Assembly: GCF_003589595.1 (NCBI RefSeq)
Contig: NW_020656077.1
Coordinates: forward strand, 625,797 to 689,796
Direction: 5' to 3'
DNA: 64,000 bases
DNA from: Hyposmocoma kahamanoa
Taxonomy: Eukaryota; Arthropoda; Insecta; Lepidoptera; Cosmopterigidae
The first letter of the stretch is position 1, and every line of letters starts with the position of its first letter. The position numbers were made by a program, and so were the translations under genes. Below, piece after piece: positions 1 through 11,914 of this stretch. A model generated the notes under the pieces. That model worked only from the letters and a program-made list of their open reading frames with translations, was not told the DNA's origin and made no database searches.

Positions 1-526
1 CCATAGGAAATACAAACTAACTTAGAAACCATAAGTCTTTTTTTGTAAAAACAATTTTGGCATAGTCAATTTTTTGGTCAAGGGTGATTGAAATAGATTT
101 TTTTAGTGCTGATCGACTCAGTTTCATGTAATTATAATTTCATTGTATTGGAAGAAAAAATCGGGACAGGAGAAGTTGGTTAAATACATATAATGAAATG
201 TTTTTTGTAGAAAATGAGAATTAACTCATTTTTTTAATGCAATTTGATTCAGATTCTTAAAAGGGTGATTTCATTGTGAGGGAAGAAAAAAATGGGGACA
301 ACAGTCAAATTTAATAAAATGTTTTTTCATACAAATCGAATAATCTTATCACAACCATAAAAATATTACACTGGCCCGTTTACTTGATTTGTAAATGTCC
401 CTTCGTATTTTACGTTACAAACATGTTATATTATTTTCATGAAATAAATATGAGTTAAAATACCCATACATAACATCATCTTGAAATTTCATTCATTTAT
501 TTGAACCGTTTTTTTTTCTTTTTCAG
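1..526. other. AT-rich DNA, no gene seen
   Basis: Noncoding in all frames. It ends in a T-rich pyrimidine tract (about 505-523) followed by CAG at 524-526, which looks like a splice acceptor. If the exon at 527 is real, this is intron. Confidence 0.4.
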
Positions 527-621
527 GTAAGACCACAAGCGCCGCTATCGTATTGATTTTAAAGATTATCAAGAGCTACATAAAGGCTTGTACCAACGTA
601 AATATCTCCGCGCCTGAATGA
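527..621 (+). CDS. possible terminal coding exon of an unidentified upstream gene
   Basis: A strong pyrimidine tract and CAG (ending at 526) precede a frame that stays open for 30 codons (529-618) and stops at TGA 619-621. The peptide begins KTTSAAIVLILKIIKSYI and ends in SAPE; I do not recognise it. Base composition is more balanced here than in the flanks. Against it: the CAG is followed by GTAAGA, so the site reads equally well as a donor; 30 codons is short; and no AATAAA lies close behind before a SINE begins near 669. A chance open frame beside a T-tract is a fair alternative. Confidence 0.2.
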
Positions 622-668
622 TACACGGACTCGGCATGATCAGTTATTCTTATTATTATATACTTATA

Positions 669-897
669 TTAACTGCCTCCGTGGCCGAACGGTTACCACG
701 CCGGACTGCCACGCAGTGGTCTCAGGTTCGATTCCCCGGCCGGGAGAAATGTTTGTATGGTTTACATTTATTTCTCTCGTGAGTTTGGGTGTAATTTGTG
801 GTTGTCTATGTGTGTGTCCATGGCACCCGCGACACAGGGTTTCCCTAGTGCGGGGCTATGTTGAGTGTGTGCGTTTGTGCGTGTGCGTTATTATACC
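669..897 (+). repeat. tRNA-derived SINE, family A
   Basis: The head has a pol III A box (TGGCCGAACGG, 682-692) and a perfect B box (GGTTCGATTCC, 725-735) inside a tRNA-like sequence ending CCGGCCGGGAG. The tRNA-unrelated body (GTGTAATTTGTGGTTGTCTA, then TTTCCCTAGTGCGGGGCTAT) ends in a GTGCGTTATTATA tail. The same unit recurs at 14 kb, 19.3, 23.2, 33.3 and 40.5 kb. An open frame here is a by-product of the repeat. Confidence 0.85.
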
Positions 898-1370
898 ATG
901 TTCATATGTTAGACATACAGTCATAGACCTATATAAACAATATAATTTAAAAGGATTAATTTTACGTTGATGAAGAAATGGAACGAACATTTTGGACTTT
1001 TCTCAAAATGACAAGTAAATATTAATTTTTAATTAGAAATAAACCATTCAAAACTACTTTTTTAACTATTTATCACTCATAATTAAGTTTATTGAATATC
1101 AGGATGCTTCCCTCCATTATATCAATAATTTTTTTTGAAATTGCTTCACTAGGAAATAAAACTATTTTTCCGGATTTAAATCGCGTATATTGTTATATAG
1201 TTTTATATCCTATGTGTAACAATCGCGAAAACCTAAGAACTCGATATTACTCAACCAGTTTGTTGAAAGATATTTTATTAGATCTCTCACAGATGGTACT
1301 ATGGCATAAAAGTGGTTAAAAAAAACCCAAAACAAAGATCTGCCACACGCATATAGAAAAATTCATAAGG
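898..1370. other. AT-rich DNA, no gene seen
   Basis: A 75-codon plus-strand frame at 1092-1319 has no recognisable domain, splice signals or composition shift and is probably chance. Confidence 0.4.
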
Positions 1371-1500
1371 TCCGCTGGTTCTTTCCGTGACTGAGTTGGC
1401 ATAGCGTCTAGCACAGTTTGCCCGAACATTTTTTTTCGAACCCCAATGGATCGAAGAATTATTTCTATGCGTTCGATCTTTGTATTAATAATTATGTGGC
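1371..1500 (+). repeat. tRNA-derived SINE, family B, degenerate copy
   Basis: Shares TTCTTTCCGTG at the start and GTTCGATCTTTGTATTAATA near the end with better copies at 4.36 and 44.0 kb. The B box is damaged (TTCGAACCCC region). It ends near AATAATTATG and lacks the longer tail of the other copies. Confidence 0.65.
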
Positions 1501-2457
1501 GGCTTTAGACCCCGCCTATTATCACCGGCAAGCTGTGGCAGTCTCTTTGGACGAGTGTCGCCAAGGAAAGTCTCACACTTGCCAATAGTATTTGATATTT
1601 TTTTAGTTACGGAATTGTCATGTCAGCGGTTGGAAATTGTTTTTTCGGTTTCATAGAAGTAATTTGTAAAACTACGAAATAATATAACTCATGAAGTTCA
1701 CGAGGCCGTTTTATTGTTCGTTAGGGAAGCGATAAATTCCCTAAAATTATTTATTGCTTTCAAAAATAATGTGATTAATGAACGTAAAGTTGTTATTGTA
1801 TTGGCCAAGATAAAAAAATGAAGTATCATAATTATATATTACAACATGTAATTTTAGTGCCTGATAATGTTTAGACATGTCAACTTCCTGACTATGAATT
1901 AAATATGAAATTATTTGTATTAAAATGTAATTTACTAAACTTCTAATTATATTCAATAAGAAGGTTTTCAGCTTTAATCGTCTGATAGAGAATTATTGAA
2001 TATACTTAATTGACTTGAGAAAGTAAATGAAGTGGTAATAAATGCTATTGAATTATGAAATCCAATTTTATAGGCAGGTTAATATACTAAACCCAATTTT
2101 AATATAAAAACTTTACATAAAAATATCTGTTAATTTAACGATAACCACAAGCAAACTATAAAATCGCACCCCTCATGGAACAATGGCATAAGTGGAGTTA
2201 CGTCAAACATGTTTATTGCTCCATTACATACAAAAAAATATAACCCACATCCTTTCCAATTCTTGTAACTCTATCTACAATATTAGTCGATGACCATACG
2301 ACTCAACCGTGACCATAGGACCTGTAAAGGACCTGAAACGTTGGTTTGTTTGAAAAAACAAATATTAGCGATTTATTATAGGAAAAATGAGAACTCGATA
2401 TGAAACTACTTATTCCCAAATTTTCATTGAATGTAATCAATAATAAACTATAACGGC
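1501..2457. other. AT-rich DNA, no gene seen
   Basis: Apart from a moderately GC-rich patch at about 1495-1600, nothing coding or repetitive could be assigned. Confidence 0.4.
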
Positions 2458-2729
2458 TTTTTTATGATGCCAAGTGAAGGAACGAACAAGTCGTATGCCT
2501 GGTGGCAAGCGACAAAGTCTATAACAATTGCAGTGCCACTCAGAGCTTTTAATTAGATATGAGGGGCACTACCTCTGCGTCCTTTACCCTGAGGCATAAG
2601 TTGACAAGTCCCATGTGCCTGTAAATTCACCAGTACCTACCCTTATCTTCATTGCTTGGCGGGCAGCAACAGGTAAGGTGGCAGTAATTCCCTGGACGCA
2701 CTCTTTCACAAGGAGCTCTACTGTTACCC
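2458..2729 (-). repeat. 290-bp A-tailed repeat, copy 1
   Basis: Read on the minus strand, the family runs from TAGCAGTAGAGCTCCTTGTG through CTGAGTGGCACTGCAA to TCACTTGATATCAT and an A run. This copy is nearly full length but has lost the internal GTAATG...CATTAC hairpin. No tRNA-like A/B boxes are seen, so it is not one of the tRNA SINEs. A SINE of another origin or a LINE 3' tail are both possible. Confidence 0.75.
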
Positions 2730-2815
2730 ATTTGTAATGTAGATAATTGTTCAAACTAAAAGGCACGGTTGGTACCTTTTAGTAAACAGTAAGGCCTTTT
2801 TCGTCTATTCCTAGG

Positions 2816-3522
2816 CTGAACTCACACTAGCACAGAGTCGAAGTATCGCGTCGTGTCCTGTTTTTCGACTAGAACGCATCGTATTAGCGCGCCCGGATCA
2901 CAGTGTGGTTGGCGTCTTATGCGTCACTGCACGCAAGTAACGCAAGTGACGCAGTGACGCGCGAAACAGCTCAACTTTAACCAAGTGTTGACGCGTGTAG
3001 GCGCGCGTCGTCGCGAGTCGAATTTGATGTGTAGCGGCGCTATGAAACGGTGTGATGTTTTCCACAAAAGCTGTGTGAGATAGCTAGGCGGTGACAGGAT
3101 GTGCAGTGGCGCGATGCGAGGATCCGTTAGAGACTCTTTACAGCTCTGCGCTGGCGGGGTACGGTGTGGTGGGATGAGCGGTGGCAACGTGTCTGCGTCA
3201 CTTAGTATCATACTTTCAATAGCTCTAGCTTCCTGCACCGTTTGGCACACATTACTCGCCCGCATGCCTCGTACACATTTTTTTTCCTTTTCCACCTTTT
3301 CCACCGGAGCTGCGCTAAGCGAGGCTTAGACAATGAAGATATTTCATAAAAATCCACCAATAGGATTACCTATTGGTGGATTTTTTCCTCGCACACCGCC
3401 TCGCTACGTCGCACATCTCTGGTGAAAAGGCAGCCTAATAGTGGGAAAATAGAGTTGAATATGCTATAGATGAAAACCATGACGCGTGGCGACTTTTCGA
3501 CTCTGCGCTAGTGTGAGTTGAG
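2816..3522. mobile_element. GC-rich nonautonomous DNA element with terminal inverted repeats
   Basis: The left end CTGAACTCACACTAGCACAG pairs with the right end, which reads CTCAACTCACACTAGCGCAG on the other strand; similarity continues into AGTCGAA. The 707-bp body is much richer in CpG than the flanks and carries GTGACGC-type short tandem units near 2938-2960 and GCGGTG/GATG-rich stretches at 3090-3200. A perfect 17-bp inverted repeat (AATCCACCAATAGG arms, about 3346-3383) lies inside. No transposase frame is present, and the overlapping open frames on both strands reflect composition. A target-site duplication is not clear. Confidence 0.65.
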
Positions 3523-4104
3523 CATTAAAGTCGATACGTTTTATTTGGAGAGAATATTTTATTTTCATGAAAAAATTTACAGCCGATTTTCAGTTGCATA
3601 AATTACCATATATAAACACTGACCTTTCGCATTTTCTTTTCTCGAAACCACATTAATAGCATTCATAGATGGAATATTGCCACAGAAAGACAGGTAGTCA
3701 TCACAAAAGGTTAAAGTAGTCGTTTATTAAATAGATTATATAGCCCATCTCGCTTTACTTGCTGCATAAAATTCAATATCGTAAGCGAAATTTAAAACGA
3801 CTTTAAATTTTATGTGTACCTTCACAAATCATTTTCAAGAATATTACTCTATGAATTTTCCAATTTCAAATATTCATTTTCGAACACTGAATTTATATTT
3901 ACAGTAAGTGTAGTAATTACGACAAATATTGTACTTATTGTAATTGTACACATATGGATAGGTTTTGCCTTTATGGACAATAAAGATAATAATATGTTAT
4001 TTAGAATAACAGCTATAATTTAGGGCTATCAAGGCCAGAGTGAATACACATATACTGGGCAAAACGTAATAATATCGTCAGAAACATAGTCGCTTAAAAT
4101 CAGG
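3523..4104. other. AT-rich DNA, no gene seen
   Basis: One short plus-strand frame (3814-4023) is hydrophobic but has no other gene signal. Confidence 0.35.
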
Positions 4105-4345
4105 TAACATTAGGTTAGTTTACTCCTGCACCTGTGAACCGATTTTGATGATTCTTTTTTGTTGGCAAGATAATACCTCAGCATTGGTCCCATTTAAATT
4201 TGATGAAAATATTCCACCACAAAGGGTGGCAAACTAGTGGATAAATCCGGTTTCGCGCACTTTACGAAAACCGATTTCAATAAAACTTTTCAAATAGATG
4301 TAATTCTACTAAATTTTGAGGTCAGTTTTTTTACAAAAAACAAAA
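4105..4345 (+). repeat. 'aaccgacttcaaaa' family repeat, 5'-truncated copy
   Basis: Shares TGTGAACCGATTTTGATGAT, TTGGTCCCATTTAAATTTGA and the TTTCAATAAAACTT...AAATAGATGTAATTC block with the copies at 13.0 and 22.4 kb. I know the consensus as a common lepidopteran interspersed repeat; its class is uncertain. Confidence 0.6.
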
Positions 4346-4358
4346 TATAATTATATAG

Positions 4359-4545
4359 TTCTTTCCGTGGCTTAGTTGATATTAGCGTCTGGCACGGTAA
4401 GCTAGAAGACGTCGGTTCGAATCCGGCCGGGTCGAAGGAATTTTTTCTAAGTGTTCGATCTTTGTATTAATAAATATACCAAACTAGTGGAGTAATTTCA
4501 CAAAAAAAAATTTAATATCAATTCAATAAAAAATTCAAATATAAT
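4359..4545 (+). repeat. tRNA-derived SINE, family B, best copy
   Basis: A box TGGCTTAGTTG (4368-4378) and B box GGTTCGAATCC (4414-4424) sit at typical tRNA spacing, followed by GTTCGATCTTTGTATTAATA and then AAACTAGTGGAGTAATTTCA and an AT-rich tail ending CAATTCAATAAAA. The same body and tail occur at 44.0 kb and, inverted, at 62.0 kb. Confidence 0.8.
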
Positions 4546-4944
4546 TAATTATACATTCACTTAATCGATTAACTTGAAATTTGTTATACTATGGAAATTC
4601 GATGACTTACAATAATAAGGTGTGCAGACTACCCAACTCATAAGCTACTTTACAATAGAACTATCATGTTTGGGCTCATTCAATTGGTCTCGATCAGTTG
4701 TTAGCTTACATATGCTGATTTTATTTATTTTTTGGTGTACACTATTTTGTATAGTATTTTATGCAATCGTTGCTTAATGAGGGTTCTTAAAGTCGAGTAT
4801 CGTGGTTTGGCAACGAGGTTTTGCTGAGTAGCCTATGCAGTAGGTACGATATTTTAATAATAATAATAATTTATTAACTTCAGACGACAGTTAAGATCCA
4901 TTAAATGTCAGTAGAGCTTATCCTAGATTAATATTTAATAATTA

Positions 4945-5160
4945 ACAAAGCAATTGGCCTCTGCCCGAGTGTATACATCTCGAGCAATCAAGTCTATCAG
5001 CTATCGCTTTCAGGATGCCGTTACAGCTCCCGCACATTCTGTTCAACAGCGAGGCAGTTTTCTTTCGCCAGACTGCATGAAAGCCGTCCACGCGCGCATC
5101 TGCGAACATGCCCGAAGCGCTGCAAAAGCGCGGGAGCTGCAACCATTGCCCTGAATGCAT
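4945..5160 (-). mobile_element. LINE ORF2 C-terminal fragment (non-LTR retrotransposon)
   Basis: The minus frame reads ...FHAVWRKKTASLL.R..GS.NGILKAIADRLDC..., which resembles the conserved tail of reverse-transcriptase ORFs that I recall from insect non-LTR elements. The segment is GC-richer than its surroundings with sharp edges, as expected for a 5'-truncated insertion. The reading frame continues out of the fragment into unrelated AT-rich DNA, which explains the 134-codon frame. The family assignment is from memory. Confidence 0.45.
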
Positions 5161-5346
5161 TATTAAATTGGACTCGCATTTTAAAGACCTAATTACGTAA
5201 TGATTGCATACAATATTTTTTCTACAAGTAAATAAAATAATGAAACACAACCAATATTCAATGTATATTTTGTTAACAATCCATGACAAGAGACTTTTGA
5301 GTGGTGAAAGCCAAACAATCGCTACAAAAAAAAGAAGAAAAGTCAA

Positions 5347-6756
5347 AAGTTCAAAATGAAATGCCGATAAAAGTAAGTATAAGTTAAATAGAGTAAGTAA
5401 ATCGATACTCTACGCAAATATAAAAGTATAAGAATGGACGGCACTCCGCCGCACTTTGGCTAGATGCTAGAGGCTATTGGAAAAAGTTACTTGTTAAACA
5501 TGAATTTGTTGACCCCCTTTAAACGCAGCCGTGTCTGTCCGTATGTCTGAGGATCTCAATTCAAATGTCACATTTTCCGGTCAGTTTTACGTAGCATATT
5601 TGAAAATCTTAAAATTGTTTGTGTATTACTAGTGCTTAAATAACTTTCCTCGAGGTTTGTACTTTAGCTACAAGTGAAATGCTCGAAAGCTCAGTGCTAA
5701 TGAATAGTTGCTTCTAAAAAAAGTCAGAGTTTTATTATTTACAGATTTGGTTGCCTGCTTTCAAATGTATGTGCCTTTCATGTACAGTAAGTACACTTCA
5801 AACTCTTGTGGTCCCAAAATCATATTAGAGGTCAAAAAATGCAAAATGCCAAATCATGATGTGATTATGTACAGACAAAAGTTGATAACCCCTCAACAAA
5901 GGGGCAAGGTCGTTTAACCTTTCCGGGGTATTAAATCACGTTTTTGCTTTTTATAGCACATATCCAAAAATCTGTGTTTGTTTTTGTTTGAACGGATGAA
6001 AGGACCGAGTAATAAATGTTAGTGAGAGAAGGTAATTAAATTGGAATTTGTGCTCTGCGTTACTCTAGCGGAAAATTTCAAAAGGTGCTAACTGTGAATC
6101 TTTTAAGACTTTTAGAAAAGGTATTTCTTATTTATAGGTGTACTTTTTAGTCTCGATTCCATAAATAAAGTCTAGTCGTATGGTAAATCAATTTTTTCGT
6201 ACTGAATACTTTACACTATGGTGACTCCAGTTTTTCTTTTCTTTTTCCGTTTTCTCCTGTTTTCGTTTTTCTTCACTCTTTTCTTCTCATCGCATTGATG
6301 GCATAGATTTGCAGCCCAGAATTATAGGACATGTTTGCCGTCTTGGTAAAAGGATTTTCCAATCGGCGTAAGGTTCTCGCTGATTATTTATTGCCCAGGG
6401 TGTACTAAACGAACGGGGGAAATGAGTAGGTCGTCTTGCGTGAAGCTACTTACTATTTTTTATTTTTTATTATATTTTTCCCACAGATACTTTTTTGCAT
6501 AACATTTAGCTAAATAACTGAAAAGTAATTTATTGAATTTTCAAGCAAATATTTTTAAATAAATTAATAATACACTGTCAACAAACAATAACAAAATCAC
6601 GGAACTCGTATACCAACGTGAGACGTTTTCTTGTACAAAAGGAAGTGCTGTTCTTAAATGTCGATATTATGGATAAGTAGTCAGCACTGACATGACACCA
6701 AGTGCATTCAAGTGCAACTTGAACCGCGATATGCATTAAGCATGAGCTCGCCTTAA
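5347..6756. other. AT-rich DNA, no gene seen
   Basis: Contains a C/T-rich run (about 6233-6290) and scattered short frames. No splice-site pair or domain was found. Confidence 0.35.
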
Positions 6757-6801
6757 GGAAACGGATGGGCAAGACGGACACACAATCGATATACACTTAT
6801 T

Positions 6802-6864
6802 ATGCGCGTGGATAGTAAATCAGACAGCTTTCGTGTCGGGAGCCGGAAGAAGCTAAAGTATCAA
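6802..6864 (+). CDS. weak candidate first coding exon
   Basis: An ATG at 6802 opens 21 codons, rich in Ser, Lys and Arg (SDSFRVGSRKKLKYQ at the end), running directly into a GTAAGT donor at 6865. The frame is open upstream of the ATG back to a stop at 6754-6756. Composition is less AT-rich than the flanks. No partner exon was found and I do not recognise the peptide. Confidence 0.2.
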
Positions 6865-7030
6865 GTAAGTAACCATTCTTTACCTTTTTCTTAATTAACC
6901 TATTGTTACCAGAAAATATACCTTTAAGGTGTAGTCAAAATTCGAAGTGAACTAGACGTGTACGCCTGTACATTCAAACTGCCATCCTTTTTACTGCAAT
7001 AACGTCGTGTTGCGCAAAAACTCGTGCATA

Positions 7031-7205
7031 TATTTTTTTTTTTTGATGCCAAGTGATTGGACGGACTAGTAGTTGCAGTGCCAGTCAGAGCTTAAAATCG
7101 CAAAGATCTGAGGAGCATTGCCACTGCGCCACTCACCCTGAGACATAGATGTGTCGATTCAATTTCACCAACACCTTTACCCTTCAAAACCGGAACGCAG
7201 CAATG
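7031..7205 (-). repeat. 290-bp A-tailed repeat, copy 2, 5'-truncated
   Basis: Shows the T-run (A-tail on the minus strand), AAGTGATTGGACGGACTAG, the GTTGCAGTGCCA core and the CGGAACGCAG segment; the 5' third of the family is missing. Confidence 0.7.
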
Positions 7206-9981
7206 CAAATGCAAAGTAAATAAATGCCAATATATCTTATTTTTAAGCCTCTATCACGTGTCAGTTTGCAAAATGTCCACAAACATCACATGACAATTAC
7301 ATTCGTTAGAAAACTTGAAATCCATGGCAATGCTCAAACTCATGCATATTGAATTACAAGATTATAATGTTTTAATCCTCCTGCAAAGTTAATTCTCTCT
7401 GACATAATATAAATTAAAGTACCAAGGAAGTTTCAAAAGGCTGTTATTGAATGGTAAAACACAGCTCTAAGCTCGTGTGCAGTAAATGTAACTCTACCAA
7501 GCAGCACTGCAATATTGCTTGTCGTGACAAACGTGGAAAGCCTAAGTGATTTTAAATCCCGAGTAAGCATAACATAAGTAAAACATAGGCCGTGAACTTA
7601 ACACCGCTTAACTTGGCAAGTTTGTTTAAAGCGATGGAAAAACAGACAAACAACATTGAAGACAACATCAACATTGCAGCTTAGTCAGCTTGTGAGTTTT
7701 GCTTTATCCCGTAGAGATTAGGCCATTTCTTATCTCATCTTTTCTCTAAATCTATATTAAATAAACAGTTCAAGGCTTATCGATAAAACAAATTTCATCA
7801 CCAACATTCCGTTAAGGAAACCGCATCTATACATTAAATTGTTACAAAATCTTAACTGCTTAGCTCCAAAAGCGTATAGCGCAATAATAGATCGTGACCC
7901 TTTGAACGGGACGCCCACGGCCTATTGTCTAAACACGAACTTATGTCTTCCATTGCTAAACAAGGCCTGCATTTAGTATTAACTCGCGGATAACGATACC
8001 ATCTCCGACATTATACTTTAGTGAAATGTAACAAGACCTCTCTGCAAATCGATTTGGGGAACTTAGAAAACCTTAGTTCCTTCCTATGGACCGAGAGTTT
8101 CCCCAGGCTATTCAGAGTGTGCAGAATGTATCTCGAAGTCTGCTACTACGACACGTCATAGGGTCAATTTTATATTACATCTTCTCTGATTTCTTGTGAG
8201 ATAGTAATAGCATATATATTACATAAATAACATATACGTGCCTCAATAAAACGGATTACAGTCAGCTTGGCAGTAAATTTAGCAGATACTTATAAAAATA
8301 TTCTTTTACAACTACGTCTTTACCTTTCGAAAAGGGCGTAGGTTAAGCTGGTTCAAGGTATTGAAGTGAGTGTATTCTTGTGGAAATTAATGCCGCTGAA
8401 TACTATAGTGACGTAATATAAAAAACATTTATATCTACTTAAATTTAAATGGAGTAAACCGTATGTGCGAATTTAGAAGGCTTTTATGCTAATGGGCTAG
8501 AGTTTGGTCGTGTATTTCCTGATTTACCGGGTCCACAATTCGCAAGGTTTCCAGTATTTTCCCTACAGTTGAAACTTTATCGCTTCCGAATATACTTCTG
8601 TAATCAAGAGTTTAGCACGACTAATACATCTGCAGTCAAACGTTAAAATCTGATCTTTGCACAATAATTACTCGAGTGATTAAAATATGTGACACGAATA
8701 TAATATGAATTTTATGTTTGTTCAGTGATTTCTCTGAATCGTAGAAATATTGCATTTTTCTCATAGTTATTAATTACTATGCGAAAAATGTGATGTTGTT
8801 GTCTAATAGGTTAGTTAATTTTTAAATTTTTCCTTGCAGTAACAGAGAGTAATCTCTTTCCCAAAGACTGAAAAAAAAGACTTAAAATAATGCAAACAAG
8901 CCTTCAGACTACATCTCACCGAATCTTGCGCAACACCGCCCAGTAATAGACGCACGCGCATGTCTATCGCGCGATCTCGATGCGCGGGAGTGCAACCGTT
9001 ATGTCGGATACTGCTTTTTGTTTACTTTTTTGTTCCACAACGGATAATGGGATTCTAAGTGAGAAAAAAAAGTGAATGAAGGATTGTTGCAACATTTGAA
9101 TTTGAATGGAGAGTTAACATGCAAGCTTTTGTAACACTGCTGTAGACTCCCATTGTGTAAAAGACTATTAAATTTGACAGTAAAATTATTTACGAAATAA
9201 ATCACACCTTTTGCTATAAAAGATAAGACGCAATATTTTTTTTACATCGCCGTGGGTTTCATCGGTGTGTAGCGAAACCGAACTAATTCGTAACTTAAAC
9301 ATGACAACAACACGCGCAATGTAATCGTAATGAAATAAAATAATATACTCTTTCGTTCAGATAACATCAAAGATCATCTTCCACCTGTCCCCAGGTCATT
9401 GTGGGCCGGAAGTAGATTAGGATGAGTAATTACTTCGGACGAGGCGGTTAACGCCATCCATCACATCAGCGTCTATTTACATTCAACAGAGAAACGCTGA
9501 GTCAGGGCCAGTTGTTAGAAAATTTACCCATAACTTACCCTTACAACCGAAGTTATAATTTAATATATGTATTTTGGGGAAGGTTCCATTTAAAATTTAT
9601 TGTCATAGACAAAGTTCGTTATATCCTGCGCCACTGAAGTAGACTGAAAAGAACCTCGTAAAAGACTCCTGCCTAACACGGAAAAGTTTCTACCTACTTA
9701 TGATTCTCTGTTTAATGACCTGTTTTTACCTACAGTATATGATTCATACCTACATTATTATTTATAGGGCCGGGTTTACACACAGATACCTAATGCTCAA
9801 CTAAGTGCAAATACAGCGCTCACGTAACTTTCACCCAACTATTCAAAGATATTTTCCAGGAAAAACCTAATACCGGTTCTTGGATTATTACGTATTTCTT
9901 TTAATAATGTAAAGTAAAAAAAGTAAAACTTAATAGAGAAACTTAAATTATCAATATGATGCTGGTTTTATAAATTAAGCC
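7206..9981. other. AT-rich DNA, no gene seen
   Basis: A CpG-rich patch at about 8925-9000 (CGCGCGATCTCGATGCGCGG) is the only composition anomaly. No coding support was found in either strand. Confidence 0.35.
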
Positions 9982-10206
9982 TTTTTTATGTTGTTTAGTG
10001 ACGGGACGGAAAGTGCGCCTGGTGGTAAACGACACGCTTGTAACAGTTGCAGTGTCGCTTAGAGCTTTAAATCGTAAAGATCTGTGGGGCATCGCCTCTT
10101 TGCCTGTCACCCCGCAATAATGTGAGCATCATTGGTTAGCGGCGGAAATAGATAAGGTGGCAGTACTTCCTTGAAGGATCTCTTTCACAAGGAGCTCCAC
10201 TGCTAC
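9982..10206 (-). repeat. 290-bp A-tailed repeat, copy 3
   Basis: Both ends are present (CTTTTTTATG...GTGACGGGACGG at the tail; GGAGCTCCACTGCTAC at the 5' end) with an internal deletion of the ACATAAGTTGACAAG region. The hairpin is degenerate. Confidence 0.75.
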
Positions 10207-10889
10207 AAGTTGTAGAGCATCACAGTCGTACTAAAAGAAGTCTTCACAAAAATCTGGAGTTGATAAACATTTTTTTGCAAATTTTGCTAATAGAAATGAG
10301 TCACAGGAGGCTTAAATGGGTATTAGTAACTCAACTATTTTATATCTCTACCATTGTAAAGTTTGTCCTTGCATGAATACAAATAAATAAGAAAATGTTA
10401 ACCTCGTTCCAATTTTTTTGTTTGTGGCCTGGAGTCCGTCACACAGGTTATTCCTAGTATAGAATCCAGTCTCAGTTAGATATACGATTTGTTATGTAAA
10501 AATCTTGTAAAGAGGCAATAAAGATTATTATTATTAATTTCTAAATTATTAAATACAGCATATATGTACAGATGAAAGCAATAAGTTCAACATACTATTG
10601 AATATTTACTTATTTGTATCTAAATAGAACTTACTACAACCACAACTGCATTATATTGCGCATCCCTAAGCCGACTTAAAATGTTTTCAAACAATGTGTT
10701 CTGCAGTAGTTACATTTCTGAAACATGAAACTTAACCAAGTCCCACATGTGCCAACGAAATGGAAACGATGGCTCTTAAATTTTCTTGCCACTTGATATA
10801 AGTGAAATGTGAAGAGGAAGTAAATAATTGAAATAAAATGTTCCACGAATTTGACGTACTGTATACGAGTAAGAGCAGAATTTAGCGAC

Positions 10890-11130
10890 ATTTAGCAGCG
10901 ATGCAAACGCGTGCTTGTGGTTTCACAATTTTTACTAACCGTTTTTTTAACAGGCTTTGCATCGATGCAAACGCACGACTGCGTTTACATCACGTTTAAC
11001 CTCACCATTACATCACATTTGCATCGCTATTGTATCGCTGCTTGATTCGCACGTGTGTATAAAAGTAGACGATTAGCTACTGCATCGCGACTGAATCGCT
11101 GCAGACGGCTTGTGCGTCTGCAGTAAACGA
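10890..11130. repeat. GC-rich segment with repeated GATGCAAACGC motifs
   Basis: GCAGCGATGCAAACGC (10894) recurs as GCATCGATGCAAACGCAC (10960) and appears inverted as GCATCGCTATTGTATCGCTGC (11021-11041). A perfect 9-bp hairpin (CTGCAGACG/CGTCTGCAG) lies at about 11099-11123. This looks like a small DNA element with inverted subrepeats, but I could not define its ends. Confidence 0.4.
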
Positions 11131-11194
11131 CTACAAGTCACTGTGTTTAATCGCTCTAAAACACTTTAATACGTCTTTTCCTACATGAGGCTAC

Positions 11195-11914
11195 ATGTTT
11201 AAAATTGTTAATAAGGACTATTTTAAGCAACATATATTTAATTCAACATCGCAAGCTCATGGAGGGGTACTAATATATTTTTTTAAAGACTGCCTTAATA
11301 ACCAAACAAGACATGGTTACATAAACCGTAATCAAAATTCAATCAATAACATTATTAAGCAAGCATTGGACAATAATCCAGCCGATGAACTTGTCTATCT
11401 TAACACCTGGTGTACTTGACATGAAGGCAATGATCGATCGTGTAACCGCCGCTCGCAATCTAAAGTCCATTATCGGAGTCTGTATGACTACAACTATACT
11501 GATAGCACAGAATATGTCATTAGTTCAACATACACAGGATTATTGTTATATTAAAACTTTTTGTACTGTTTCGCTTTCAAAAAATTAATCAATAAGTTTA
11601 TCAATTTTCTACACATGCGCCAGTTCTACCTCGATTTGTACGAGTACTTAATAAAAGCGCGAATTTGTACAAAAAACGGTAGAATAAAAGTTGTATATTT
11701 ATTTGACAGTAAAGTCGTTTCTAGTCTATTAATAATTAACTTACGTGTAGATAAGTATCAAGATGAACGTTATAGAAACAGCTTTGCTGGTTTTTTCCAG
11801 AGATCAAATCTCATTCTTTCAACAAATTATATTTCTCGATGTCATATTACTCGAGCAGACCTACCTAGCTGTCTCAAATTTTTAAAACAGGTTGAGAAAA
11901 GCACTTCACAGTGA
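11195..11914 (+). pseudogene. decayed open frame of unknown origin
   Basis: One reading frame runs 240 codons from the ATG at 11195 to the stop at 11912-11914 and is broken by only two in-frame stops, TGA at 11417 and a TAA near 11554. In DNA this AT-rich roughly one stop per 14 codons is expected. The product is Lys/Asn/Tyr-rich and ends in ...ITRADLPSCLKFLKQVEKS. I recognise no domain. Two other frames overlap it and are probably shadows. It could be a captured or viral remnant, an old transposon ORF or, less likely, a host gene with recoded or spliced-out stops. Confidence 0.3.

Noticed and set aside
672..760. tRNA gene
   Set aside because: The A and B boxes are present, but the sequence continues into a repeated SINE body and the same head recurs many times; it is a SINE head, not a functional tRNA.
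2924..3329. Overlapping 126- and 76-codon frames
   Set aside because: Both fall in the GC-rich TIR element, where stop codons are rare on both strands.
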